Origin: Sphingomonas sp. QA11
GTDB lineage: Bacteria; Pseudomonadota; Alphaproteobacteria; Sphingomonadales; Sphingomonadaceae
Assembly (NCBI RefSeq): GCF_028473665.1
Contig: NZ_CP098774.1
Location: 1,984,001 to 2,048,000, forward strand
DNA: 64,000 bases
Direction of reading: 5' to 3'
Part shown: in pieces, positions 16,689 through 24,544 of the stretch
Position numbering within the stretch: position 1 is the stretch's first letter
How the letters are laid out: every line of letters starts with the position of its first letter
Position numbers and translations under genes: made by a program
The notes under the pieces: generated by a model
What the model was told of the DNA's origin: nothing
Database searches by the model: none
Seen by the model: the letters and a program-made list of their open reading frames with translations, nothing else

Positions 16689-18288
16689 AGCATGCGGCGA
16701 AACTGCTTTCGAAGCCGAGACTCCAAGATTGCGCGAGTGAGGCGCGTAACTGGTCTTGCGCCTTCTTGCCGTCGTCATTGAATGCATCTGCAGCGAGCCA
16801 GAGCATGCGTTGCTCATTCGGCCCCAAATTGCTCCATTGGCCGCGCAGGCGGATAAAGCTTGGACGGTCCCGCCAGTATCTCCAACAGTCGATACATGCT
16901 CGCTTGACGGTCGAAGAGGATGTCCTGTCATATGTTTGCCGTACGAAACCGCCGCGAACCTCCGTCCTGACAAAGCGGATCGCCCGCAGGAAATGCAGCA
17001 GATTGGCTTCGGGGATCAAAAGGTGCGGCGCGGCGCTGGGAATTCTGTCGAGCAGCGTATCGAGCGCGGGAAATATGGCCTCGAAATCCGGCCGGGAGCG
17101 CACAGCGTAGATACCGCGCATAATCTTGGACCAGGAGGCTCGGAAAGAGTCGAGATTCTTGGGATCGAGGAGAGTGGTACACAGCTGTTCGGCCACTTTG
17201 GGCTCTTGGAACTTGAGGGCTCTCCCAACCTGGGCAACAACAAAAGCATCCGGCTGTGATTTTTCTAATTCTAGGCCGAGCAGGAATGAAATGTCGATCT
17301 TATCGAACGATTGCTTCAGCTTTTCATATTCTCCTCGCGCATTATCCGAATAGGGATCGAAGTGCAGATCCATCTCACGGAGAGCAGCACTGGATTCGTC
17401 GCCGACCCCGAGCTGCGTCGATATGAAGTCCTTATAATGCTTGGCACTGAGGAAGGTCGTTTTGCTGCGGTTCAATGACAGGCCATAGTCGGCAAGAGCA
17501 TGAGACAGCACGGACAACGCCTTATAGGCATCCTGCTGTGATCGGCAGACCAGCGTGAAGTCGTCGACATAGCGGTGCCATATTAGGCCGGCGTCAGACA
17601 GGGATTGGTCAATCGGGGTCATCATGACTTCCGCGAGCACCCGGGCGCATTGCCCCCCTACAGGCAAGCCGAACGAACGGCCCGAGGCCAGCTTGTTCAA
17701 GATGCGGTCGATCTGGAGCGCAATGGTTGATCCGTCTGCGGCTAAGTCTTTGACGACGTTCTCAAGCCTGTGATGATAGATATGTTCGTAAAAACTCGCG
17801 ATGTCAGTTTGTATGACGACTGCGTCGTCCTCATTCAGCACGGGCTCTTGGAGCGTGGCTTCCTTGAAGGAACGCCAGGACCGAGCCCGATCAAAAAAAT
17901 CGGCTGCGTCATTGCCCAAGCGATAGGAATGCACGCGCGCGCTTCGGTTTCCCTCATTGGCTTCCGCAATGGCCAGACCGAGGCCATTCAGGTAAAGATT
18001 CCAGAAAGGGTGGATTTTGGCAGTAATGCGGAATCCATGCGAACCTGACGGAACGAGCAATCGTTCGGAGATAATCGTCAAGCCGCTCATGAAATCTTTC
18101 GGCCTACCAAGCTTGCCACTTTCGATCGCGCTGAACAAAGCGATGCAGATATCTGCGAGATCGCCAGACTTCTCCTTTATGAAGGCGGCATCTATGTCAT
18201 ATGGAAGTGTATCATTTTCACCGCTTTGACCAATTTCCAAGGCGGCGCGCAGGAAATGATTCTTTTCGACTTTAATCATACCGGTCAT
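16660..18288 (-). CDS. Defence-type reverse transcriptase (unknown group)
   Basis: The 542-residue protein has a reverse-transcriptase palm: motif A QTDIASFYEHIYHH (D162), a GLPVGGQCARVLAE block (about 208-220) and the catalytic RYVDDF (YVDD at 240-243). A helical C-terminal region of about 250 residues follows. The GLPVG..LAE block and lack of maturase or integrase domains fit the Abi/UG defence-associated RTs rather than group II introns or retroelements. No retron msr/msd is evident. It is the first gene of a two-gene operon and is preceded by 357 bp with no protein gene. A specific DRT type is not assigned. Confidence 0.85.
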   Translation of the reverse strand: MTGMIKVEKNHFLRAALEIGQSGENDTLPYDIDAAFIKEKSGDLADICIALFSAIESGKLGRPKDFMSGLTIISERLLVPSGSHGFRITAKIHPFWNLYLNGLGLAIAEANEGNRSARVHSYRLGNDAADFFDRARSWRSFKEATLQEPVLNEDDAVVIQTDIASFYEHIYHHRLENVVKDLAADGSTIALQIDRILNKLASGRSFGLPVGGQCARVLAEVMMTPIDQSLSDAGLIWHRYVDDFTLVCRSQQDAYKALSVLSHALADYGLSLNRSKTTFLSAKHYKDFISTQLGVGDESSAALREMDLHFDPYSDNARGEYEKLKQSFDKIDISFLLGLELEKSQPDAFVVAQVGRALKFQEPKVAEQLCTTLLDPKNLDSFRASWSKIMRGIYAVRSRPDFEAIFPALDTLLDRIPSAAPHLLIPEANLLHFLRAIRFVRTEVRGGFVRQTYDRTSSSTVKRACIDCWRYWRDRPSFIRLRGQWSNLGPNEQRMLWLAADAFNDDGKKAQDQLRASLAQSWSLGFESSFAACYESWAKNAA

Positions 18289-18645
18289 GTGCCTCGGTTC
18301 AAGCCCCTCGCCAAGCCACTCTTTCTTCCTTAGTCTGGACGGCAGACGAACCTACGAGAGTCTTGAACCTCAAATTATAGAGCGCGTTGATGTGTCAGTG
18401 GGCTGAGATCCGTGCGAATGGCAGGTTCCTACAGAAGCTGCCGTTGAAGGCGGGACTAGCGAACGGCGGGCTTTGGTCGACAGCTGCCGCAACGTTTCGT
18501 GTGAATGAAAGACAGCTATCCTCAACCTATCAGTCGGCAATCGGCCATGCGCCGCCAAAAAAAAGGGGAATGGCAGCGTCGTATCTGTCGCCCACGGGCA
18601 GTCAGACCACTCGCCACCAATCCGCTCACGAATTCCCACCCCGGA
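18289..18645. other. 357-bp region upstream of the RT gene, no protein gene recognised
   Basis: The stretch between the RT start and the end of the Gfo/Idh gene holds a poly-A run (about 18558-18565) and no convincing coding frame. Several defence RTs use a structured noncoding RNA encoded next to them, so this is the natural place for one. It also contains the right junction of the inserted block. No structure was proven by eye. Confidence 0.4.
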
Positions 18646-19677
18646 TCAAACGGTCAGCCTGCGCCCCTCAGCAGCACTCCGCCGCGCCAGCGCAATCAGC
18701 TTGAGCCCGGTCAACGCATCAGCCGGATCGACTGGCACCGGCGCATCGCCCAGGATCGCATCGGCCACGCCCTCATAATAACGCCGCCAGTCGCCGCGGA
18801 TCGAGGGCACCAGCTCGGGCTGGCCGTCCGCGACGGTCAGGGTGCCGAACGCTTCCGGTGCTTCCTCGCCGAAGCCGGCGTCATTGGGGCTCACGCCGGC
18901 GCGCAGCATCGCTTCCTGCGGATCGAGGCCGTGTTTTACGAAACTGCCCTTGCTGCCGTGCAGGGCGAAGCGCGGCCGCGCCGAGACGACCAGGGTGGAG
19001 GCGGACACAATCACGCGGCGTTCGCCATAGTACAGCGTTAGCTCGAAATAATCGTCGACCACCACATTCGGGCGTTGCGCGGCGATATGGGCGGTGATCG
19101 CCTCTGGCGTGCCGAACAATTGCAGCGCCTGATCGATCAGGTGCGGCCCGAGATCGGCGACCATGCCGCCGCCCTGCTCGACCGTCGCTTCCCGCCAGCC
19201 GGGCTTGATCGCGGGACGGAACCGGTCCCAGCGCAGTTCGGCCAGCATCACCTCGCCCAGCGCACCGCTGCCCAGCACATCGAGCACGGTCAGGAAATCG
19301 GCGTCCCAGCGCCGGTTGTGGAACACCGAGAGCACCAGCCCGCGTGCCGCCGCCAGTTCGATCAGCGCGGCGCCATCGGCCGGATCGACCGCGAAGGGCT
19401 TGTCGATCACGACATGCTTGCCTGCCTCAAGCGCCGCCTTTGCCAGCGGCGCGTGCAGTTCGTTGGGCGTTGCGATCACGACGAGGCCGATCGAGGGGTC
19501 GGCGATCAACGCCTCGGCCGTCTGCACCACCGCCACGCCGGGAAAGGCCCTGGCGACCTCCTCCTTGCGCGAGGTGACGACGCCCGCGAGCTTCAGCCGG
19601 TCGACCGCATCGACCAGCGGCGCATGAAAGCTTTTGCCGGCCAGCCCGAACCCGATCACCCCGACATTGATCATCAT
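18646..19677 (-). CDS. Gfo/Idh/MocA-family oxidoreductase
   Basis: The 343-residue product starts with a Rossmann NAD(P)-binding segment (GVIGFGLAGKSFHAP) and has the family's catalytic lysine in VIDKPFAVD (usually EKP). A C-terminal alpha/beta domain follows with GGGMVADLGPHLIDQAL. Members oxidise or reduce sugars and inositols; a pentose or sugar-acid role fits the adjacent xyloside genes. It lies 12 bp behind the secreted hypothetical gene and probably shares its promoter and operator at 20215-20228. The second Met codon (19674) is an alternative start. Confidence 0.88.
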   Translation of the reverse strand: MMINVGVIGFGLAGKSFHAPLVDAVDRLKLAGVVTSRKEEVARAFPGVAVVQTAEALIADPSIGLVVIATPNELHAPLAKAALEAGKHVVIDKPFAVDPADGAALIELAAARGLVLSVFHNRRWDADFLTVLDVLGSGALGEVMLAELRWDRFRPAIKPGWREATVEQGGGMVADLGPHLIDQALQLFGTPEAITAHIAAQRPNVVVDDYFELTLYYGERRVIVSASTLVVSARPRFALHGSKGSFVKHGLDPQEAMLRAGVSPNDAGFGEEAPEAFGTLTVADGQPELVPSIRGDWRRYYEGVADAILGDAPVPVDPADALTGLKLIALARRSAAEGRRLTV

Positions 19678-19689
19678 TCTTCCTCTCGA

Positions 19690-20193
19690 TCAGCCATGCT
19701 GCGTCGACAGGATTTTCGGGTCACTGGCAAGGCTGTGGAGATAGGCATGGCGTTCGGGCGTGCCACCGCGCAGCTTCGACAGATGGCCACGCTGCTCCTT
19801 GGTCAGGCGGAACCGGACATAGCCGAGCGAGGTCAGGCATTTCTCCAGCGTCGATTTCTGCAGCGCGGCGATTTCGCGGAAGCGCTGCTCCGGCCGCGCG
19901 CCCTGAACCGCCATCGCGATCGCCTCAGCCCCCGAGACAGGTTGAGACGCCGTCTCGTTGATGTTCGACGGCAGGTTCTCGATCAGACTGGATGCCCTTG
20001 CCAGCGCCTTTGCGGCGGGAGTGTCCGACACGTCAAGATAATAGGCCTGGCGCCCGCACAGGACCGCATCCTCGCGATACCGGTCGAGCGAGACCCCCGC
20101 CTTGCCCCAGCTCTCTCGCGGTGCGCTCGCGGCGAGGGCGGCCGGGGAAAAGAGGATGGTGCCGAGGACAAACGGCACAAGGGCACGAGGCAT
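19690..20193 (-). CDS. Secreted hypothetical protein of sphingomonads
   Basis: From the ATG at 20193 the product has 167 residues, with a signal peptide (PRALVPFVLGTILFSPAALA). A small, mostly helical domain follows with cysteines in VLCGRQAYY and LEKCLTSLGYVRF and the C-terminal pattern RAYLHSLA-like HAYLHSLASD. No enzymatic family is recognised. GGGAGAG precedes the start. A frame from 20229 would cover the operator at 20215-20228, which supports the shorter start. It is the first gene of a unit with the Gfo/Idh oxidoreductase. Confidence 0.7.
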   Translation of the reverse strand: MPRALVPFVLGTILFSPAALAASAPRESWGKAGVSLDRYREDAVLCGRQAYYLDVSDTPAAKALARASSLIENLPSNINETASQPVSGAEAIAMAVQGARPEQRFREIAALQKSTLEKCLTSLGYVRFRLTKEQRGHLSKLRGGTPERHAYLHSLASDPKILSTQHG

Positions 20194-20214
20194 TTCCGCT
20201 CTCCCGAACTGGCC

Positions 20215-20228
20215 TGCTACCGGTATCA
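20215..20228. promoter_or_regulatory. LacI-type operator upstream of the hypothetical/Gfo-Idh unit
   Basis: On the minus strand the site reads TGATACCGGTAGCA and matches all ten fixed positions of TGnTAnCGnTAnCA. It is 22 bp upstream of the start at 20193. This ties the genes right of the inserted block to the same regulator as the xylanase and TonB receptor. Confidence 0.62.
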
Positions 20229-20292
20229 CTTCGCCACCCTCCTCGCAAACCGACCTGCGTCGTCCCTGTGATCTTGCCAGTACCGGTCAGAT

Positions 20293-20306
20293 CGTTATCG
20301 CTACCA
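20293..20306. promoter_or_regulatory. LacI-type operator candidate upstream of the transporter/GH43 operon
   Basis: CGTTATCGCTACCA fits nine of the ten fixed positions of TGnTAnCGnTAnCA. It lies 51 bp upstream of the MFS start, on the opposite side of the divergent promoter region from the site at 20215. Confidence 0.45.
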
Positions 20307-20357
20307 TAGAGCGATCGCGCCCGGACGACAGGGCCTGACGCGCGGGGGAGACGGGCG

Positions 20358-21629
20358 ATGCGGCTGGGCAGGATGATGAAGATCCGGTGGTGGATCATCG
20401 GGCTGGTGATGATCGGCACGATCCTGAACTATCTGACTCGCAGCATCATGGGCGTGGCCGCGCCGACCGCGATGGCCGAGCTTCATATCAGCACGGAGCA
20501 ATATTCCTGGATCACCGGCGGTTTCCAGCTCGGCATCATGCTGCAACCGGTCGCGGGCTATATCCTCGACATGATCGGGCTGAAGACGGGCCTTGCCCTG
20601 TTCGCCGCGGCCTGGGGGATCATCACCATGGCGCACGCGCTGGCGACAGGCTGGATCAGCCTGGCCGGCCTGCGCGCGCTGCTCGGTTTCGCCGAGGGCA
20701 CGGCGCATCCCGGCGCATTGAAGGTGATCTCCGAATGGTTTCCCGCGCGCGAACGTGGCTTTGCCGGCGGCGTCTACAATATCGGCGCCTCGCTCGGCTC
20801 AGTGCTGGCGCCGCTGCTGGTGGCGGGCGCGGTGATGGTGTGGGACTGGCGCGGCGCCTTCATCGTGGCGGGGATATTCGCGCTGATCTGGGCGGCCTCC
20901 TGGCGCCGTTTCTATCATTCGCCTGAAAACCACCCTACGGTTCCGCCAGGGGAAAGGGCGGAAATCCTGGAAGGCCAGGAATCCTATCTCCGCGCGGACA
21001 CAGTCAAGCCGCCGCTCGGCCGGCTGCTGCGCCAGCGTAATTTGTGGGGCATCGCCCTGCCCCGGTTCCTCGCCGATCCGACCTGGGGCACGCTGACCCT
21101 GTGGATGCCGCTCTATCTGACCACGGTGCGGCATTTCGACCTCGGCCAGATCGCCATGTTCGCCGGCCTGCCCTTCATCGCCGCCGATCTCGGCTGCCTG
21201 TTCGGGCCAGCCGTGGTGCTGTGGCTGCAACGGCGCGGGATCAGCCTGATCAACGCACGGCGCGGCGCCTATACGCTCGGCGCGGTGCTGATGACGGGCA
21301 TGATGTTCGTCGGCCAGGTGGAAAGCGCCGCCGCCGCGGTCGCGCTGCTCTGCCTCGGCGGCTTCGCGCACCAGACGCTGTCGGTCACCTGCATCACCAT
21401 GGCATCCGACCTGTTCCCGCGCAACGAGGTCGGCACCGCCGCCGGCATCGCCGGAACCATGGCCAATCTCGGCGTCCTCCTGTTCTCGCTGGCGATGGGG
21501 CATTTTGTCGAAACCATCGGCTATGGCCCGTTCTTCATCGCGCTCGGCGTGCTCGACCTGTTCGCCGCCGCCACCCTGTGGATTCTCGTCCGCGCCCCCA
21601 AACCCCAGAAGGACCCGACGACCGCATGA
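20358..21629 (+). CDS. MFS transporter, ACS/hexuronate-type
   Basis: The 423-residue membrane protein has about 12 hydrophobic segments and the anion:cation symporter (ExuT-like) signatures: WIIGLVMIGTILNYLTR at the start, GFAEGTAHPGALKVISEWFP in the first half, and GTAAGIAGTMANLG in the second. It probably imports a sugar acid or short xylo-saccharide released in the periplasm by the secreted enzymes. A GGGGGAG site 7 bp upstream fixes the start. The next gene, a GH43 beta-xylosidase, overlaps by 4 bp, which supports a xyloside or glucuronoxylan substrate. Confidence 0.85.
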   Translation: MRLGRMMKIRWWIIGLVMIGTILNYLTRSIMGVAAPTAMAELHISTEQYSWITGGFQLGIMLQPVAGYILDMIGLKTGLALFAAAWGIITMAHALATGWISLAGLRALLGFAEGTAHPGALKVISEWFPARERGFAGGVYNIGASLGSVLAPLLVAGAVMVWDWRGAFIVAGIFALIWAASWRRFYHSPENHPTVPPGERAEILEGQESYLRADTVKPPLGRLLRQRNLWGIALPRFLADPTWGTLTLWMPLYLTTVRHFDLGQIAMFAGLPFIAADLGCLFGPAVVLWLQRRGISLINARRGAYTLGAVLMTGMMFVGQVESAAAAVALLCLGGFAHQTLSVTCITMASDLFPRNEVGTAAGIAGTMANLGVLLFSLAMGHFVETIGYGPFFIALGVLDLFAAATLWILVRAPKPQKDPTTA

Positions 21630-23284
21630 TCCGCAATCCCATCCTTCGCGGCTTCAACCCCGACCCGTCGATCGTCCGCGTCGGCGAGGATTATTATATC
21701 GCGACGTCGACCTTCGAATGGTTTCCGGGGGTTCAGATCCACCATTCGCGTGACCTGGCGACCTGGACGCTTGTAGCCCGCCCGCTCGTCCGCGCGAGCC
21801 AGCTCGACATGCGTGGCGACCCCGACAGTTGCGGCGTATGGGCGCCCTGCCTCACGCATGACGGCAATCGTTTCCACCTGATCTACACCGATGTGAAACG
21901 CTATGGCCGGACCACCACCGGCGGCGCCTCCGGTGCGTCGCTGCGCGATTTCCACAATTATCTGGTGACGAGCGAGACGATCGAGGGCGACTGGTCCGAT
22001 CCCGTCTATCTCAACAGCAGCGGCTTCGATCCGTCGATGTTCCACGACGATGACGGGCGCAAATATCTGACCAACATGCTGTGGGATCACCGGCCCGGCC
22101 GCAACCGTTTCGCTGGCATCGTGCTGCAGGAATATTGCGCAGCAAAGCAGATGCTGATCGGCGAACCGCGCCTGATCTTCGAGGGCACCCCGCTCGGCCT
22201 GACCGAGGCGCCGCACCTCTACAAGCGGAACGGCTGCTATTATCTCATCACAGCGGAGGGTGGCACCGCCTGGAACCATGCGGTGACGATGGCCCGCTCG
22301 CGCGACCTGACCGGGCCGTATGAACTCCACCCCGATATTTACATCCTCAGCGCCCGCGACCGGCCCGATGCGTCGCTGCAGCGCGCTGGCCATGCCGACC
22401 TGGTCGAGACTCCATCGGGCGAGCCCTGGATGGTCTATCTCTGCGGGCGTCCCCTGCCCAATCGCGGGCGCTGCGTGCTCGGCCGCGAAACCGCGATACA
22501 GCCGATGCGCTGGGCTGAGGATGGCTGGCTCTACACCGCGAGCGGCGACAGCATCCCGCAACTCGACATCCCCGGCCGGGCGGTGGACGCCCCGCCGCCC
22601 GCCGTCCCCGACCGTGCCGATTTCGATGACGGCCTATTGCCGATCGACTTCCAGTGGCTCCGCTCGCCCGACCCCGACGGACTGTTCAGCCTCACCGCCC
22701 ACCCCGGCCATCTGCGCCTCCACGGCCGGGAATCGCTTGGCAGCCTGTTCGAACAGGCGCTCGTCGCGCGGCGCCAACAGGCGTTCTGCTATTCAGCGGG
22801 CACGGTGGTTGAGTTCGACCCGCAAAGCTACCAGCAGGCGGCGGGCCTGATCTGCTATTACAACAGCTCGAAATTCCATTATCTGTTCGTCACCGCGGGC
22901 GAGCATGGCGGGCGGCAGATCCAGGTCATGTCGGCGCTCCCCGACTCACCGCAGGCGGACGCCTTCTCGCAGATCCACGACATCGCGGCTCAGGGCCGAA
23001 TCCATCTCCGCGCCGAGGTCGACTATGAGCGGCTGCGCTTCGCCTTTCGCGTGGAGGGCGACAGCGAATGGACCTGGCTGCGCGAGCAGTTCGACGCCAG
23101 CATCCTTTCCGACGAGGCGAGCGCGCCGGGGCTGCCCAACTTCACCGGCGCGTTCGTGGGCATGGCGTGCCAGGACGGATCGGGGCGGCGCCTGCCGGCG
23201 GATTTCGACTGGTTCGACTATCGCGAGCGGGAATATCTCCCGGACCCCATGCGTGCCTGGTGCTTGAGCGACCCGCGAGGCTAG
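21626..23284 (+). CDS. GH43 beta-xylosidase
   Basis: The 552-residue protein has a five-bladed propeller with the GH43 residues D13 (NPDPS, base), D135 (GFDPSMF) and E194 (TEAPHLYK, acid). A C-terminal concanavalin-like domain (about 345-552, including VGMACQD and DFDWFDYRE) is typical of long beta-xylosidases. There is no signal peptide, so it acts in the cytoplasm on imported xylo-oligosaccharides. It starts in an ATGA overlap with the transporter stop. Its TAG stop and that of the convergent DUF4287 gene share the palindrome CTAG at 23281-23284. Confidence 0.93.
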   Translation: MIRNPILRGFNPDPSIVRVGEDYYIATSTFEWFPGVQIHHSRDLATWTLVARPLVRASQLDMRGDPDSCGVWAPCLTHDGNRFHLIYTDVKRYGRTTTGGASGASLRDFHNYLVTSETIEGDWSDPVYLNSSGFDPSMFHDDDGRKYLTNMLWDHRPGRNRFAGIVLQEYCAAKQMLIGEPRLIFEGTPLGLTEAPHLYKRNGCYYLITAEGGTAWNHAVTMARSRDLTGPYELHPDIYILSARDRPDASLQRAGHADLVETPSGEPWMVYLCGRPLPNRGRCVLGRETAIQPMRWAEDGWLYTASGDSIPQLDIPGRAVDAPPPAVPDRADFDDGLLPIDFQWLRSPDPDGLFSLTAHPGHLRLHGRESLGSLFEQALVARRQQAFCYSAGTVVEFDPQSYQQAAGLICYYNSSKFHYLFVTAGEHGGRQIQVMSALPDSPQADAFSQIHDIAAQGRIHLRAEVDYERLRFAFRVEGDSEWTWLREQFDASILSDEASAPGLPNFTGAFVGMACQDGSGRRLPADFDWFDYREREYLPDPMRAWCLSDPRG

Positions 23285-23499
23285 GACGTCTTTCCCTTGA
23301 GAAGCGCCACGATCGCCATGGCGTGCCCATGGCCCAGGCCGAAATCCGCCTTGAGCCATTGAATGACGTCGCCCGCCTTGACGCCGGCGCTCAGCGCGCC
23401 GTCCGCAGCATAGCCTTTCTGCTCGGCCATTGCCTTGAAGTCCTCCGGGCTCTTGCCCGTCCTGGTTTCGATATTGTCGAGATATGCTTGGAAGGACAT
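23281..23499 (-). CDS. DUF4287 small protein
   Basis: From ATG 23499 the product has 72 residues and matches the DUF4287 pattern: MSFQAYLDNIETRTGKSPEDF, then GVKAGDVIQWLKADFGLGHGHAMAI. The function is not known; the family is common as a small cytosolic protein with a helical fold. It follows the DoxX-like gene with a small overlap-free gap, so the two may be co-transcribed under the MarR operators at 23958-24007. Confidence 0.8.
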   Translation of the reverse strand: MSFQAYLDNIETRTGKSPEDFKAMAEQKGYAADGALSAGVKAGDVIQWLKADFGLGHGHAMAIVALLKGKTS

Positions 23500-23506
23500 G
23501 GCGCCT

Positions 23507-23908
23507 TCACTCCGCTGGACGGTCGAGACGGATCGGAAAAAGGGCACGCACCGCGGCGTCCCGCAGCCAAAGGCCGCCCCACATGAACAGCCCCAGATAG
23601 ACGCTGAAGAGCGTGTGGCTGAACAAGGGGCTTCCTACCCGCAACTGCGTGGCCAGGGAGCCACCAAGCAATGCGGTCATCAGCACCGCGCCCAATATGT
23701 TGGTTCGCGGCAGGAGATACAGGATCAGGCAACTGAGTTCGATCAGCCCGATCAGCAACGTATAGCTTCCCGGCCAGCCCAGGGCGACGAGCGTATCCGT
23801 GGCCACGGCGGCCCCCACCAGCTTCGGCGCGATCGACGCGCCGAGCATGAACAGCCCGAACAGGCCAGTCAGGGTCCAGCCGGCACGCCGCATTGCTGTC
23901 GACCTCAT
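23507..23908 (-). CDS. DoxX-like membrane protein
   Basis: The 133-residue protein has four hydrophobic segments (about 10-30, 48-66, 72-90, 96-114) and the DoxX-like pattern with KLVGAAVATDTLVALGWP and ELSCLILYLLPRT. DoxX-like proteins are small quinone-linked or redox-stress membrane proteins of uncertain activity. AAGGAAG is 7 bp before the ATG. It is divergent from the MarR gene and faces two MarR-type operators, so it is probably the regulated target. Confidence 0.8.
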   Translation of the reverse strand: MRSTAMRRAGWTLTGLFGLFMLGASIAPKLVGAAVATDTLVALGWPGSYTLLIGLIELSCLILYLLPRTNILGAVLMTALLGGSLATQLRVGSPLFSHTLFSVYLGLFMWGGLWLRDAAVRALFPIRLDRPAE

Positions 23909-23957
23909 CGCTCTGCTTCCTTTCGTATCAAATTCGTTGATTTCCGTCAGTGACGGG

Positions 23958-23977
23958 TTATCTCGTCGTCAAGATAA
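23958..23977. promoter_or_regulatory. MarR-type operator 1
   Basis: TTATCTCG-TCGT-CAAGATAA is an inverted repeat with eight-base arms and one mismatch. It lies between the DoxX-like gene and the MarR gene and ends at the TTG codon at 23978. Confidence 0.65.
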
Positions 23978-24520
23978 TTGACGGATAATATCTCGGTGTC
24001 AAGATATAAACAGGACATATCCCCCGACCGCATCGACCATGTCGAGGAACGCAGACGCCAATGGGCCATCGAATTGCCTGACGTCGACACGATCGGCATG
24101 GCCATTCTGGGACGCGCCAGATGGATCACGCTGCGCGTGCGGCCTTCGATCGAGCAGGTCTTCGCGCGTCACGATCTCGATTCTGGCGAGTTCGACGTCC
24201 TCTCCACGCTGTTGCGTTTCGGGCCGCCCTATCGCCTCAGGCCGACGGAATTGTTCAAATCGCTGATGATCTCGTCCGGCGGATTGACCGACCGTCTTGC
24301 GCGACTGGAAAAAGCCGGCCTGGTGGAACGCCTGCCCAGCGACACCGACGCGCGCAGCCTGCTCGTCCAGTTGACGGCAGCCGGCCGGCAACTGGCCGAA
24401 ACGGCATTCCGGGAGGACATGCTGGTCGAGGCCGAACTGCTGGCCGCCCTGAGCGCCGAGGAACGCGCGCAACTGGGCAATTTGCTCGCCAAGCTGGCCA
24501 GCGGCCTCCCGGGCGATTGA
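23978..24520 (+). CDS. MarR-family transcriptional regulator
   Basis: The product, up to 180 residues, has the MarR winged-helix core: GEFDVLSTLLRFGPP, LRPTELFKSLMISSGGLTDRLARLEKAGLVER, and a wing with SDTDARSLLVQLT. The N-terminal helix DHVEERRRQWAIELPD is normal for the sphingomonad subgroup. The start is uncertain: TTG 23978 is the first possible codon, GTG 23996 another, and both lie within the operator pair. It likely represses itself and the divergent DoxX/DUF4287 genes; the ligand is unknown. Confidence 0.85.
   Translation: MTDNISVSRYKQDISPDRIDHVEERRRQWAIELPDVDTIGMAILGRARWITLRVRPSIEQVFARHDLDSGEFDVLSTLLRFGPPYRLRPTELFKSLMISSGGLTDRLARLEKAGLVERLPSDTDARSLLVQLTAAGRQLAETAFREDMLVEAELLAALSAEERAQLGNLLAKLASGLPGD
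23988..24007. promoter_or_regulatory. MarR-type operator 2
   Basis: ATATCTCG-GTGT-CAAGATAT repeats the first operator exactly 30 bp further on, i.e. close to three helical turns. It overlaps the first codons of the MarR frame, which suggests autoregulation or a start further downstream. Confidence 0.65.
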
Positions 24521-24544
24521 GCGCCGCCGGCGTCTTGAGTCGGT

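Noticed and set aside
18289..18645. Retron msr/msd next to the RT
   Set aside because: No paired a1/a2 repeats or branching-G hairpin could be recognised, and the RT lacks the retron layout; a different noncoding RNA remains possible.
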